NCBI RefSeq assembly: GCF_001680005.1
Contig: NC_033559.1
Location: forward strand, 372,001-436,000
From: Plasmodium coatneyi
Taxonomy: Eukaryota > Apicomplexa > Aconoidasida > Haemosporida > Plasmodiidae
DNA length: 64,000 nt
Direction of reading: 5' to 3'
Below are positions 11,367 to 22,848 of the stretch, in pieces. Made by a program: the position numbers and the translations under genes. Below the pieces are notes generated by a model. It saw only the letters and a program-made list of their open reading frames with translations. It was not told the origin of the DNA and did not search any database. Within the stretch, counting starts at the first letter, position 1. The number at the start of each line of letters is the position of its first letter.

Positions 11367-13089
11367 CTACTCATTTTCGTATAAAACTTCAGGGATAAAG
11401 GACTTCATGTTTAGGTTCATTATGCTCTTTAAGCAGGCTTTGGTTTCCTGCGGGTTGCTAATCCACAAGGTTAAGCTGCAGAACCTGAAAAAGAATAGAA
11501 CAAAAGGGGGGGATTTTTTTTTCGTAGAAGGCGATGTAATATAATGGTGTTTAAATTACAACAGGTGATACATGATCACAGTTTGGACGATCTCCCGTTC
11601 CACATAAATAATATGCAACGGCCGGTGCGTACCTCGTGGGGAAGTCATTTCCCGAGTGTAAGAACTGATCTCCAATGTGACAACATTTTTTTTTTTCTAT
11701 TTTCAACAATTTCTGTAAAATGATTAACCCTTCTGCCTTGTTCCCAATGTCTACCCAAAGGTCTTGCCCCCCATTGAAGGCGCAGTAAGGCGCCGTTATT
11801 TCTGCGTGGTTGGTAAAAGTGTGTAATTGTGGTGTTTATTGGATGTCTTTAAAATAGGGATGTAGTGAAAAGAAGCGCATTTACAGCATATTTCTAATTA
11901 AGCTCATTTGAATAAGTACGCCCGTGCTGCACAACGTGGTAAACACTCCTCCCACTCGCCGCTCCCCATGCTTACTGTTTTTGACGATTTCCTTCTTCAC
12001 GCGGATCACCGCCTCCTCCAAGACTTCGTACTTTATCATGTAATTCTTTTGCTCTAAAAAGAAGGGCGTTTTCGTGCGTACATATGTAGCATGTATACTA
12101 ATATAATCATATATCCTATTGGCGTATTTGCTTGTTTTTTTCTGTTGGACGGATTAAACGAAAGAGCGCCAAGCGGACATGCAGTGCTATACTCACCCTT
12201 CTGGCTGTTCGCCAACGGCATCTTGTTCGGGACTAGCCCTATGGACTTTTCCTTCCTCTGAATTTGCGCACATAATTTAAAATCCGCAATAACTTGTTGT
12301 AAGCATTTTTGAGAAATGTCTAGTATTTGCTCAACGGTTTCTTTGTCCACATATTTTTTATAATGGTGCCACTCTTCTTCTGGAACGGAGTAAAGGTTAG
12401 CCTCTTTGTTGCACCTAAGGGGGCGTGAAATTACGTGCGCAGAAAAGAGGGAATTCTTGTTATTTTTAAATTAACTCCTTGGTTACGTTTTCGGGGCAGA
12501 TCTTGTTCCATCCCATGCACGTAGGGGCATGATCTCCCCATGTGCATGTGTTCGTTGGGAGTTAACCATACACACATATGTGTATATATATTCTTTTGTT
12601 TCCTTTTTTCGCTTTACTTAAATAAGTAATTACTCTCACCGCCCATGACGTAGAAATTCTGGTACGAACCGTCTTCTATGTTGTTCTTGGAAAAGTACCG
12701 CAGCAAATTCTCCAGTCGCTTTTGGTATTTCTCCGCATCGTTGCTGTAAGCTTAAAAGGTGTAAAGGTAAGGAAAAATTAAGACATGGATGTGTGTGGGC
12801 ACCTGTACATGCCTATTTGATGCTGCATAGGAAGTGTACTAACAGGCCGCGGTAACTATTGCTATGTTCATTTTTTTGAGCAAGCTGGAGATGTAGCTAG
12901 CCAAAATTTCGTCGTTAAAATCGGATCCATCTGGGTAGAGCGTTTCGTCTGCATCGAAGGTGAGCAAGTCTAGTCCGTCCTCCACAGACAGGATCTGTGT
13001 TGGCAAAGAAGGAAAAGCATGAAAAATTGAAAGACACATCATATGAAGACGCGGAAGAAGCATTCTAATGTATGTCCAAAAAAAAATAC

Positions 13090-13121
<32 letters not shown>

Positions 13122-13920
13122 ACGGCTCTTCTTTCGCTACCCACCTGCGCCAGGTTGAGGATGTGCCGAACTTCGTTGAAGGTTGGGGGGGCGTACAACC
13201 GTTTCGTTATTCTGTACTTCTTGTTGTATGTATGGAAGGCCTTCCTTATTGGCAGCTTCGTGAAGAATATTCCTGCGAGGATGATAATTAAAAATGTGTT
13301 TTTGCGCAGTCATGGGTTGTGCACAATTGGGACCCCCTAAGCATGTACATGTGTAGAAAAAAAAGAGTGCTACTCGCGTGATGCTATCATAGCTGGCGTC
13401 CCCACACTGCTGCTTCTGTGATGCGATGCCGAAACTAACCCACGTCATCTATCAAATACTTCAGACGGCTGTGCATAGGGTTGTAGTAGTGATCCGTGAA
13501 CATCTCTTCTATGCTGGAGAGAACATTGTCGATGTTTTTATCAATGCAGTTTGAAAGAAAAAGGGACCTAAAAATGTCCACCAGGAACATGATCAGGCTG
13601 TCTTTGTTCTTCAGTTGGTTGTAGCTGTAGCGGTTGTTCCAGTCGACGACGTTTTTTTTCATGTACGAATTTATCACTGCGAAGGGGTCACAAAGAGGGG
13701 AAAGTAGAACTGTGTAGGTGTACACCTTGAGGGTGAATCTCCTCTACGTAGTAACTCTGTAAGCAAGTTGGAAGGACCCCATTTTTTTATCACATTGCTG
13801 AATTTTTCTTTTTTTACCGCTTCCATCCGATATGGCCATAAAGTTGTACTTGTCTTGCTCCCGAAAGGCGTGCTGCATATCTTCATACATTTCATGCGAA
13901 GGAATGTCTAACTCCTCCAT
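11367..13920 (-). CDS. ISN1: IMP-specific 5'-nucleotidase
   Basis: HAD-superfamily enzyme that dephosphorylates IMP to inosine in purine turnover. It is broken into nine small exons: 13920-13818, 13676-13440, 13272-13145, 12994-12844, 12750-12618, 12414-12197, 12053-11976, 11801-11633 and 11484-11367. Every junction is GT-AG and phases close exactly, giving 444 aa, the length I recall for P. falciparum ISN1. The DxDxT nucleophile motif FDADET puts the catalytic aspartates at residues 170 and 172, matching the published P. falciparum numbering as I remember it. Late motifs include NGGQDLWVD and GDQFLHSGND. The upstream ORF extension past 13920 contains an earlier ATG (13935); I chose MEELD by length comparison. 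Confidence 0.95.
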
Positions 13921-15156
13921 TTTTAAAATGCACAATATTGCTATTTTTTTCTCCTTCGTAGAGGAAGTTCTTGGTCAGGCATCCCAATATGGAGTTCAGT
14001 GGAAATTGCGTGCTTTGGGCGATTGTTCATGTAAATGCTTAAAAAATTTTGAAAAAAAAAAAAATTTTTTATGTTTTAAAAAATGTACAACATAATGGAA
14101 TAACGAAGTAACGATGTAATATCACAGTGACTCGGTGACATAATTTTCGACGCGCCTTTTCGCCACTCCTTTTGCGACCCCTTCTGCTTAAATTTCCCCC
14201 ACGACGGAAACTGCTCGATATTTCGCAGTTATCCCTCACAATGAAGGTACACAACATGAGTTTTTCTCTTTTTTTGCAAATTCAAAATTGACACGTTAAA
14301 TGTGTGTGAAAAAATATCGACGCTTTTCCAACACAAGGAGCATGGCTGCACTGTGCAAACATGTGGTATTCCCTCGCGTATAGGCCTGTGTTGGTCTAAT
14401 GTAGGTACACACCGATTTGCGCGTGCCGGGAGATGAACCTCGTTTGCATGGCTTCTCAAAAGGGGGCAAAGGTTTTATTCCCAAATTGTGCCACTTCAGC
14501 TTTGCTAACTTTCGCACCTCTTTAAAAAAGCGAAAAGGTAAAGAACAGCTGTTCTGCTTGCCGTTATTTTTTTCTCACCTCTGCTGCAAAACATTTTCGA
14601 CAGCTCCAAAAGGAGGGATTACGGGGAATAGGAACACAATAAAATGACTATTTTCTTTTTTTTTATTAAGTTTGAGTAAAGCTGTATTATAATTTGATAA
14701 AAGTTCGAGAGTTAAAAAAAAAAGAAATAAATTAGCATAACATAACATGATGTGAGTTGAAGTAAAATAAGCTAACTATATCTGCAACGTTTTCCACAGT
14801 GCACGTTCAAACGTGAGCACACAGCGTTGCATGCCTTGCCCTGTGGCATATGAAAGTAGTTTTTTTTTTTTTTTTTTTTTTTTTCCTTTTCGTTGTCCCC
14901 TGATGATGCGATTTGTTTATCCCTTTTTAAATGGAGTTTTTAGACATACAAATGTTTGTAAGGGCACATCGGGGGTGGAGGGAAATCATCTTCACAGAAA
15001 ATAGTAGGTAAATTTGTGAACGCGCGGGTGAAGTGTGTATGGGGCGCGCAAAATTTGTATATACAGGCTCACATTTTGGTGCACACTTTTTCCACCCAGG
15101 TCGCTGCGAACGTAATTCGGTTGACGCATACACATCACGCGCAGAGTGGTTAAAAT
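13921..15156. other. Intergenic region between eIF3c 3' end and ISN1 5' end
   Basis: A 1.2-kb spacer with a T-run near 14860-14884 and AT-rich patches. It is presumably the ISN1 promoter and the eIF3c 3' UTR. I see no supported gene. Confidence 0.55.
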
Positions 15157-18100
15157 TTAAGCAAACCCCTTGGGCATGCTCTTTTCCTTGTAGTTCTTCT
15201 TGTAGTGCGGGTTTTTGTGCTGGTGGTAACCCTTTCCGTACTTGCCATCGCCCTTCTTGTGTGACCAGTTGGACTTCTCGTCCTTCATCTGCGTGCGTTT
15301 CTCCTGCATGAACATGAACCTGCGGGGGGAAAAGTAAAGTGTAAAAGTGGTGCATAAAATGTTTGCGCATAAACTGTCCACACGTGGCTATGTTACAAAC
15401 ACAGCACCTTGCATGCGCGGTTTGATGCGCTGGAGGAAGGCTTACTTCGGGTTGCGCATATTCAGGGTCAGCTCGTTCTGCTCCATAATCTCATTAATAT
15501 TTTCGGCCAATTTGATTGCCACGGTTTGGAGGGCCGTGGGGTTCACCTTGTTGATGAGAATATGACTGCTGCTTTCATTCCAGCACGCAGGAATCTCATG
15601 GTTTATCATCATTTTGCTCAAAATGGAATGCACGACATTCTGATTGAGGTCGAACATTATGCATAGCTGGTCCACAGAGAAGGAGTCATATATGGAAATG
15701 TATCTAAAAATGTATGTTCGCATAGCCTCCTGTTTAATTTTTTCGCGTAGTATATTCTGTACTTTTTCCCTATCATTAAATTTAGACCAAATGGATAAGC
15801 TAAATATTTTTTCACAACACATTTTCCAATTTCCTTTCTGCAAATATTTTGTGGCTAGTAAAATAATTTCTTTATTATTTTCTGGGGGGCTATTAAAAAC
15901 TTGCTTGTCATATATATCTAGGAATCGTCTGAACTGCCTCGAAATAATATCCTTCTTGGATTCAAATGAATGTCTAGCTAAATTGGGTACTTCCAACAGC
16001 ATTGCGCAGATGTTATTCACACATTCAATTAGCTCAATTGAAATGTGCATATGGAAGGAGAGTAGTCTTCTCTTTTCGGCTCTTTCCTGTTCTAGAGTTT
16101 TTTCCTGATTCTTTAAGTTTGATACTCCTTGGGCGATCAACTCTCGGTGCTTATTTTGGGAGCATATTTCCCCTAGGCAACAGTGGGCCTCGAATATTTT
16201 CCCATGTCTAAAGGCACATAATCCTAACTGAATCAAATTTCGGTTGTAAAGAATTTGCGTTTGCATATCTGAACTTAGCGCCAGTTCGTGCACATTGGAA
16301 ACGTTTAATAATTCCTTTGCTTCCAAAAATTCGTCGTGCAAGCTTCTATGGAAGGACAACTGGAGCAGTGCCTTCACCTTCTGCTGCTTCGTTCCATGCT
16401 CGAATATTTCGTACACATATTTTTCAACGATCTGTTTTGGCGAAATGTTGTCTTCCCCTTTGGTGGGCACTTTCTCTGCACCATTTGTGGCATCGCCATT
16501 CGCTTGCGCGTAGTGGTCTGCCTTCCCATTTGGGTTGCTGCTTCCCTCCGCATCCACCGACAGGGAATTGTTATCCTTACCATTTGTGATGAAGTTCCAT
16601 ACCTGCATGAACAGTGCTTCCGGTTTGTAATACATGTGCTCAAGAATCCTCGTCGAAATGAATATAGCCAGTTCGGGCATTTTTTTGTTAAACTTCACGT
16701 AATTGTACCCTTTGTAAAGCAAACCAATCATGTGGACAGTTTTTCCCAACCTCCTCCTGTACTCCTCCGTCTGGGCATCTATATATATAAGCGCCTTCAG
16801 CAACTCATCATCCAATTTGGCCAAAAATGATATAAGTGTCTTACAAGAGCGGGAAATTTTCTCCTTCTCGTTTATAACCTCTTCAGTAATTTCCTCCGTA
16901 ATATTGATGGACACTAAATAAAAGTTCTCGTTCTGAATTAGCAAATCTAGGATAAGCTCAATGTATTTGAAGGCCTTGTTCCAAATGTTGAAGGACATAT
17001 AGGTGTATAAACTTGAGACGACGTCAAATTCGAGGTTAATCAACTGTTCCAGTACTTCTATGTAGGACTGTGTGCTTACTGTTTTGGCTAGCTCACATAA
17101 CTTGGACAAAATGTTAATATGCTCATGTTTGTCTAATCCTTTCCTACCCCTCTTTTCAATCACAAATTTGACTCTATTTCTTATGACCTCTTCTGATAAA
17201 TTTTTCGTGCTTAACAATTCTGCATATGCTTTATTCTTTGCAGATTGGTTTTCGTCCACATGGGTTACCTTTTCTTCCTTCTTCGTTCCTTCCTTTTTCA
17301 CCTTCGTCTTTAGTACTTTTTTCTTCTCCACTTTTTCACTCGTTTTCAATCCCCATTTGCTCATAGCACTTTTCGTTTTATCATCTGCGTCGTCGGATAC
17401 ATATTCTTCCTCTTCACTGTTTGACCAATCATCGCTGTCCTCTTCTCCAGGGGTCTTCTCCTCCTTCGCCTTTTCTTTCGTCCCTTCTTTTACCTCATCC
17501 TCCGCTTCGTCATCTTCACTTTCTTCTTCCTCTTCATCATCGTTTTCGTCTTCTTCATCATCCAGGTCATTCTCCATGGCGGCCTTAAATTCCTCCGGAT
17601 TCTCATGGTACAGATTCAGTTTATTCTGATAATACGCACTGCACTTTCTGATCTTCGCCTTTAACTTGTTCAGCGTCTGTGCTTTGCTCTTACTGAGGTC
17701 CTTCTTCTCCACATTGTTCTGAAATGTTGTCTCCACATATTTTGAAAGTTTGTCCAAATACACAATGGCAAAATTTGGGATCCGTTCAGAACTTTCCTTA
17801 ACCATAAATTTGTATAAACTCTCATAATCCTTTAGCAGCTGATTGAAGTCACTACTTTCCATGCTCTCATTTAGACTGTTCCCAATGTTTTTGTAGAAAT
17901 CTATTCTCTTTCCTTCATAGCTTTTTATTACTCTTTCTTCTTCCTCCGAACTGCTGCTGTCAATGGCTGCCCAGCGCTCCGCCTGCGCTGATACTAGGGG
18001 CTTCTTGTCCTGCAAAGTGGAGAACGGATTTAAGGGTAAGAAGCGGTGAATCAGTGAACGGCACGCTGGTAGAGGGGCTACCTTCCTAACGACCCCACCA

Positions 18101-18370
18101 CGCACGTTACTCAAATGGAAGAAAAAAAAACGCTTCTCCAAATTTGTACATTTCGCGTTTAGGCGTTCATTTTATGGAAGAACAAATGTGAGTGCTCGCT
18201 TTTGGTAGGCACCGCGGTAGTGTTTAAACGTGTAGGCATTCATGTAACAGGCATATATGCTCTTTCCCGTTTTTCCTTTTTCCTCTTACATCAACTTCAT
18301 CGTCGGATGATTCAGTAATGTTATCCCCACTGTCGTCATCCGCGCCCTTGGCCCAAAACTTGGATTGCAT
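15157..18370 (-). CDS. EIF3C: Eukaryotic translation initiation factor 3 subunit C
   Basis: Core scaffold subunit of eIF3, which holds the 43S preinitiation complex together and contacts eIF1 and eIF5 in the cytoplasm. Three exons: 18370-18290 (27 codons from MQSKFWAKG), 18009-15446 and 15319-15157; 935 aa. The main ORF appears to begin further upstream at 18141, but a GCAG acceptor at 18010 and the short acidic first exon give the eIF3c-type N-terminus. Motifs include the Ser/Glu block SSSSEEEE, the conserved Lys-rich segment around SKAQTLNKLKAKIRK, a long acidic linker and a C-terminal PCI/winged-helix region with FSVDQLCIMFDLN. The last exon is a basic Lys/His/Tyr-rich tail, also usual for the family. 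Confidence 0.93.
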
Positions 18371-19632
18371 TTTTCCTTTTTTTTTTTATGATAGAGTAAA
18401 TGACTCGAGGGGGGAAGAAGAGTCAACTCTTTTTTTTCTCAGTGAGCGAAAGTCGCAGGGGATATTATACTATGTGTTGTATGCTCAAATAGGCATGAAC
18501 AAGTAAATAAAAAAAGGGAAGTTTTAATTTTGCCAGAAGCAATTTCCGGGAAAACTGCAAGCTGGGGGTGGTCGAACGTTAAATCTGACTATATGGTTTT
18601 ATGCGAAGCGATCAATATGTTGCCATCAACGTGATCTGCTGAACGCTGAGCTATGTGAATGAACGAGCTGATAAATGCGATGAGGTGAATATGAAGCTGT
18701 GAACACGCAGAAGCGAACACAAACATGCTAGCGTGAGTTGCAAATGTATGCGCTTCGAAACGTAGGCTGAAAATGTACACTCGCAAAAACTTATAAAAGT
18801 GGATTCATATAAGGAAGCTCAAAAAGTAATGTGGCTCGCAAAAAATTAACACGAAAATGGAAGCGGAAATAAACGCGTAGATGAAGGCACAAGATGGACT
18901 GAAAACTTTTGTGGGTCACCTATAAAAAGAAATGCGCATTGTTCCCGTAATATTTCGAACATACAAGTGGATGTAGGATTACGCATATGCGAACCAGTAC
19001 CCTTTGCGCATACAAAAGTTCGTAGGCAAGTCACACCGCTTCATGCATTGCACTGCGTATATTTACTCTTGCGCTTCTGTTCGGTACGCACCCCGTTCAA
19101 GGTGCCATTTTTTCATTTTTGCTTTTTTTTTTTACCGCAAGGTATATTCTCTAAGCAAAAGCCCTTACCCCCCCTTCGGCCTTCGCGTTCACTCCACGCC
19201 AGCGCGCAACTGCCAGGTGATGCATAAATGCGCTGTATTTATATGCGCATAGAAGTATATATATATGTTTGTATAATGTGCCTGTTCGCACCCGGCCCCT
19301 TCTTATTTTCTTATTCTTCTTCCCCGTCAACCTCAGCGCACTCAAACGTGCATAGGTACGTACATAGGCGCTTACCCGGAACAGTATACTTCGGAACGAA
19401 TTAAAAAAAAAAAAAGAAAGGACGCTATCTGGTCAATTTTCCCATCTAAGTGATGCAGTTAGATATATTTCCCCAAGTAGAGAATAAACATACATTATCT
19501 ATTTGAGTGTTTTTTTTTTTCTTCTTCTAAAGAAGCGTGTACGGTGTATAGCGGACAAGGGAAAGTCCAAAAAAATAAGAAAAGGAGGGAAAAAAAAAAG
19601 AAAAGAAAATATATTTTCTGCAAAGGAAAAAA
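18371..19632. other. Intergenic region upstream of eIF3c
   Basis: The eIF3c promoter side of a 1.26-kb spacer. It has A-rich coding-like frames from about 19530 on the plus strand, without a start or recognisable protein. Nothing else is supported. Confidence 0.45.
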
Positions 19633-20161
19633 ATGAAAAATAGGAAAAAAGGGGAAAAAATGAAAGATTGCCAAAGAGAGACCACTAAAACGGCTTAGCT
19701 TTTTTTCAACAAGAACAGAATAATTATGCGCTTGGCCGGGAAGAGGACGACGATGATATTGACATTTTTAAGAACGATGGGGATGCGGTTAGCGATGGCG
19801 ACAAACGGGCAAACAGCACAGCCACTGCGACGAATGCTGCGAATGTGAAGGGCAATCACCTAGGAAGCAGCACAGACGGGGATGATGACAATGATGATGA
19901 TCATCATCACGAACGTGATGATGACCAAGAAGATGATAACCATGATGATGATGATGGTGGTGGCACCGCAAATGCCAGTGATGTGCGGACGGAGGAACGC
20001 AATGGGGAACAACACGAAAAAGACGAAAATAAATAGACACAAAACTGGATAAGAGCAATAACATAAACTTGTTCTGTTCTAGAAAAGTTGCCCGTTAAAG
20101 GGAAGAAGAGCGAAACTGAAAATGGGAGTAATAAGAGCAGCTTAACCTGGAAACGTTTTTA
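19633..20161 (+). pseudogene. Acidic Asp/His-rich coding fragment with apparent frame breaks
   Basis: An ATG at 19633 opens a 21-codon Lys-rich frame that stops at a TAG (19696-19698). A neighbouring frame, open from just after 19688, then reads through EEDDDDIDIFKNDGD and a long Asp/His/Glu-rich stretch to a TAG at about 20034. Beyond two in-frame stops, the same frame continues with KLPVKGKK and ends SLTWKRF-stop at 20161. The protein-like composition on both sides of each break suggests either a decayed gene or a gene with unusual introns; no consensus donor is visible for the second break. It sits exactly between eIF3c and the kir island. No homologue recognised. Confidence 0.35.
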
Positions 20162-22848
20162 AGGACACATATGATGAGTGCTATCCGGGTTATAGGAAGA
20201 GCGGCTCTTTTTAAGTGTATCCGTGTGGTCTCCCCCACTCCTTATTCTTTTTTTTCTTTTTTTTGTATTTTTTTTTGAACACATTTTAAGTTAGAAGTAA
20301 AAGGAAAATGGTCTCATAATTTTTTTTTGTATTCAAAGAATAAAATTAGTGGGAAAAGAAAAGAGGCTTAACAGATTTACCATTTTCATGTTTCCTTGGT
20401 AAAGGGGAAGTTGAAGGAAATTGTAGTATTCGAAAAAATGCAACGTGAGGCATCACATACGATAAGTATGCGGACATTGTTATAATTACACTTTGTATAG
20501 GAGAATGTTCATATGAAGTGTCCGTTCATTATAGGAACACATGGTGTCCCCCTTTTGGGGACGTCCATATAAATGGGACAGCAGCAGCGGGTCTATGTTG
20601 GTACTTACATTTAAGGAGGGAAATTGGTGAAAGGGCCTATGTGGCTTTTTCTATTGTAAAATAAATCGAAAAGAACTTATTATGCGAAGAAAAATGCTGG
20701 GGGCAGCACCACACATACGTCTATAAGGCTCACAACGGAGTAGTCCTGTCACATGTGCTAAGTATAAATATTTTAAGTTCTGTAAAAGGGGACCACTGAA
20801 GGACATTGACAGTCTATTAACAATTATTGTGGGGTGAAATTTATGTAGAATGGATGGAACACTATACATTGTCTTTTACCTGCAGACAATGTGGTACCGT
20901 AGGGTTGTGAAATATTGTGGTCCATTTCTTTTATTCCTTTTTGGATAGATGAGCAGTTTGAGTAAGGGGTAAAATGCATAATGATATGTGGGCCTGAGTA
21001 GTGGGGGTTGGAATTTTTTTGTAACAGATATATATATAACATAAAGTAGCAAGGGGGGGAATGTATTAAAGTGGGGCGGAGGGGAAAACATACCCTATAA
21101 GTAAATGAGTGAATTAAGATGTCGTTCTTATTTTGTTCTTCATTTTGTTCTTATATGTAGGTTTTCTTTATGTAGGTCATCTTATGTAGATTTTTTTTTT
21201 TCCATGTATAAGGGGAAACAAATTTTTTCTTTTATATATGTGCACAAAAATGTTTTGTACAATTTCTTTAATATATTATGGAAGGGTTCGGAAGAGGCTT
21301 AGAAGGGATCTAAGGAAGGAAAGGCTTAGGTGAAGGAAGGAAAGGCTTAGGTGAAGGAAGGGAAGGGTTAGATGAGGAAGAGAAAGAAGAAAGGTTCCTT
21401 CCTACTTTTTTGTCCCATTTTATCTCATTTGGGGCAATAACCCATTACGTTAGTACGGAAGTAGCAACTCCCTTACTAATTATATATTTAAATTTTTTCT
21501 GTCAGAATGTTCTTAAATTTGGCAGAAATAAAAAGAATGATAATGGAAATAAAGTAATACCGTTAGCGCCGGTTATGTGGAATATATAGCTTTGTAATAT
21601 GTATAGAAGCCAAAGCGGAAAAAGAATTGGGAAGAAAGTGCTGGAACCATGAATAATTGTATTCTTCATTTTCCTTAAGTTAGAATAACTTAAGTATAGT
21701 ACTTTTTATTATTGAGTGGGAGGGATAGAAAATACAGGGCGGTACAGGATGTAGAATGAGGTTGTAGAATGGAAAGGTCATAATACGTGCATTTGAGATG
21801 TATACAACAGTTTTAACATAAACTTTTTGTATGTTGCATAGAGTTAATTCTATTTTTAGTGTTTACTTCATTGTATTTTGTGTGTGTTCTGTATTCTTCG
21901 CATAGGCACCCTTTTTTCCTTCTGAGTTAATTAATTTTGGAATTATTTAGGAACTTATTCCTTCTTAGTTATTCCATAGAATATTTTTTGCCATAATTTC
22001 ATTATGCATAGTGCAGAAGGAAGTTGAAATTGTATATGTTAAATATAGGAGAGTTGTAATATATGCAGGAATAGGTTATTTGAACACCATTAAGTATTAA
22101 TGTATAGGAGGAAGTAAGTACATATGTCCATATATATATTCCTCTATTTATATATGTAAAATACCAAACAACACAAGCACAACGACATCAGTCATGAGTT
22201 CTAAATAGCGGAAGTTTTGAAAATTACATTCCACATATATTTCCTTGCTTTTTAGTATATTTCACTCCCCTATAAATATATATTTAATATAAAACATTGA
22301 TGAACGCATAGGTATAGTTGAAGGGCAGAATACTCTGTATGTATGACCTATGCTATCTACATATTAGCAGTTCCTAATTAATTCTTTTGAATTATAATAG
22401 AGCACAAATTAATAATATATATGCTGCAACTTCTTTTACCTGAAAAGGGAAAAAAATTATGCTCCCCCTCCCTATATAAATAATAACAGAAGCGTATGAG
22501 TAATATATTGTTCCGCCTAATCATACGAAATCCAATAACAGAGTGAATAAATGATGAATGTTTAAGAAATTTATTTTTCCTTTTCTTCCTATTTTCTAGT
22601 TCCTAGTCCAGCTCCTCCGAATTTAGTCTTAATAATGTTCTATGATCTAATGTATATATAAAATGTAATGTCACCTATCCGGAGATAAATAATATGTACT
22701 ACATGGAGGAAGTAAAGTTTGATACATACTCGTCCATAGTAATTCTGAAGTATGCAGAAAATCTTACATATTCATTGCGTATGGATAAATAAGGAATAAA
22801 CTTTTAACATAAATTCCATTATATATACCACAAAATGCATAAGGAAAA
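20162..22848. other. AT-rich island flank upstream of the kir gene
   Basis: The composition is visibly more AT-rich than the neighbouring core, with no convincing ORF; the longest frames are short and hydrophobic. It holds a 21-nt tandem repeat at 21312-21374. It probably carries the kir promoter and 5' UTR near its right end. Confidence 0.5.
21312..21374 (+). repeat. 21-nt tandem repeat, three copies, with telomere-like GGGTTAG
   Basis: Units at 21312-21332 and 21333-21353 are identical (AAGGAAGG then AAAGGCTTAGGTG). The third, 21354-21374, has diverged so that it contains GGGTTAG, one copy of the Plasmodium telomere motif GGGTTYA. Such purine-rich and telomere-like repeats are described beside SICAvar and kir genes of P. 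knowlesi. Confidence 0.85.

Noticed and set aside
12618..12640. Alternative earlier donor (GTGAGAG at 12639) for ISN1 exon 5
   Set aside because: It would delete the ESNYLF segment and leave no in-phase acceptor; the donor at 12617 restores the frame and the 444-aa length.
19789..20064. Minus-strand His/Cys-rich ORF opposite the acidic fragment
   Set aside because: Histidine and isoleucine runs are the complement of GAT/GAC repeats; shadow frame.
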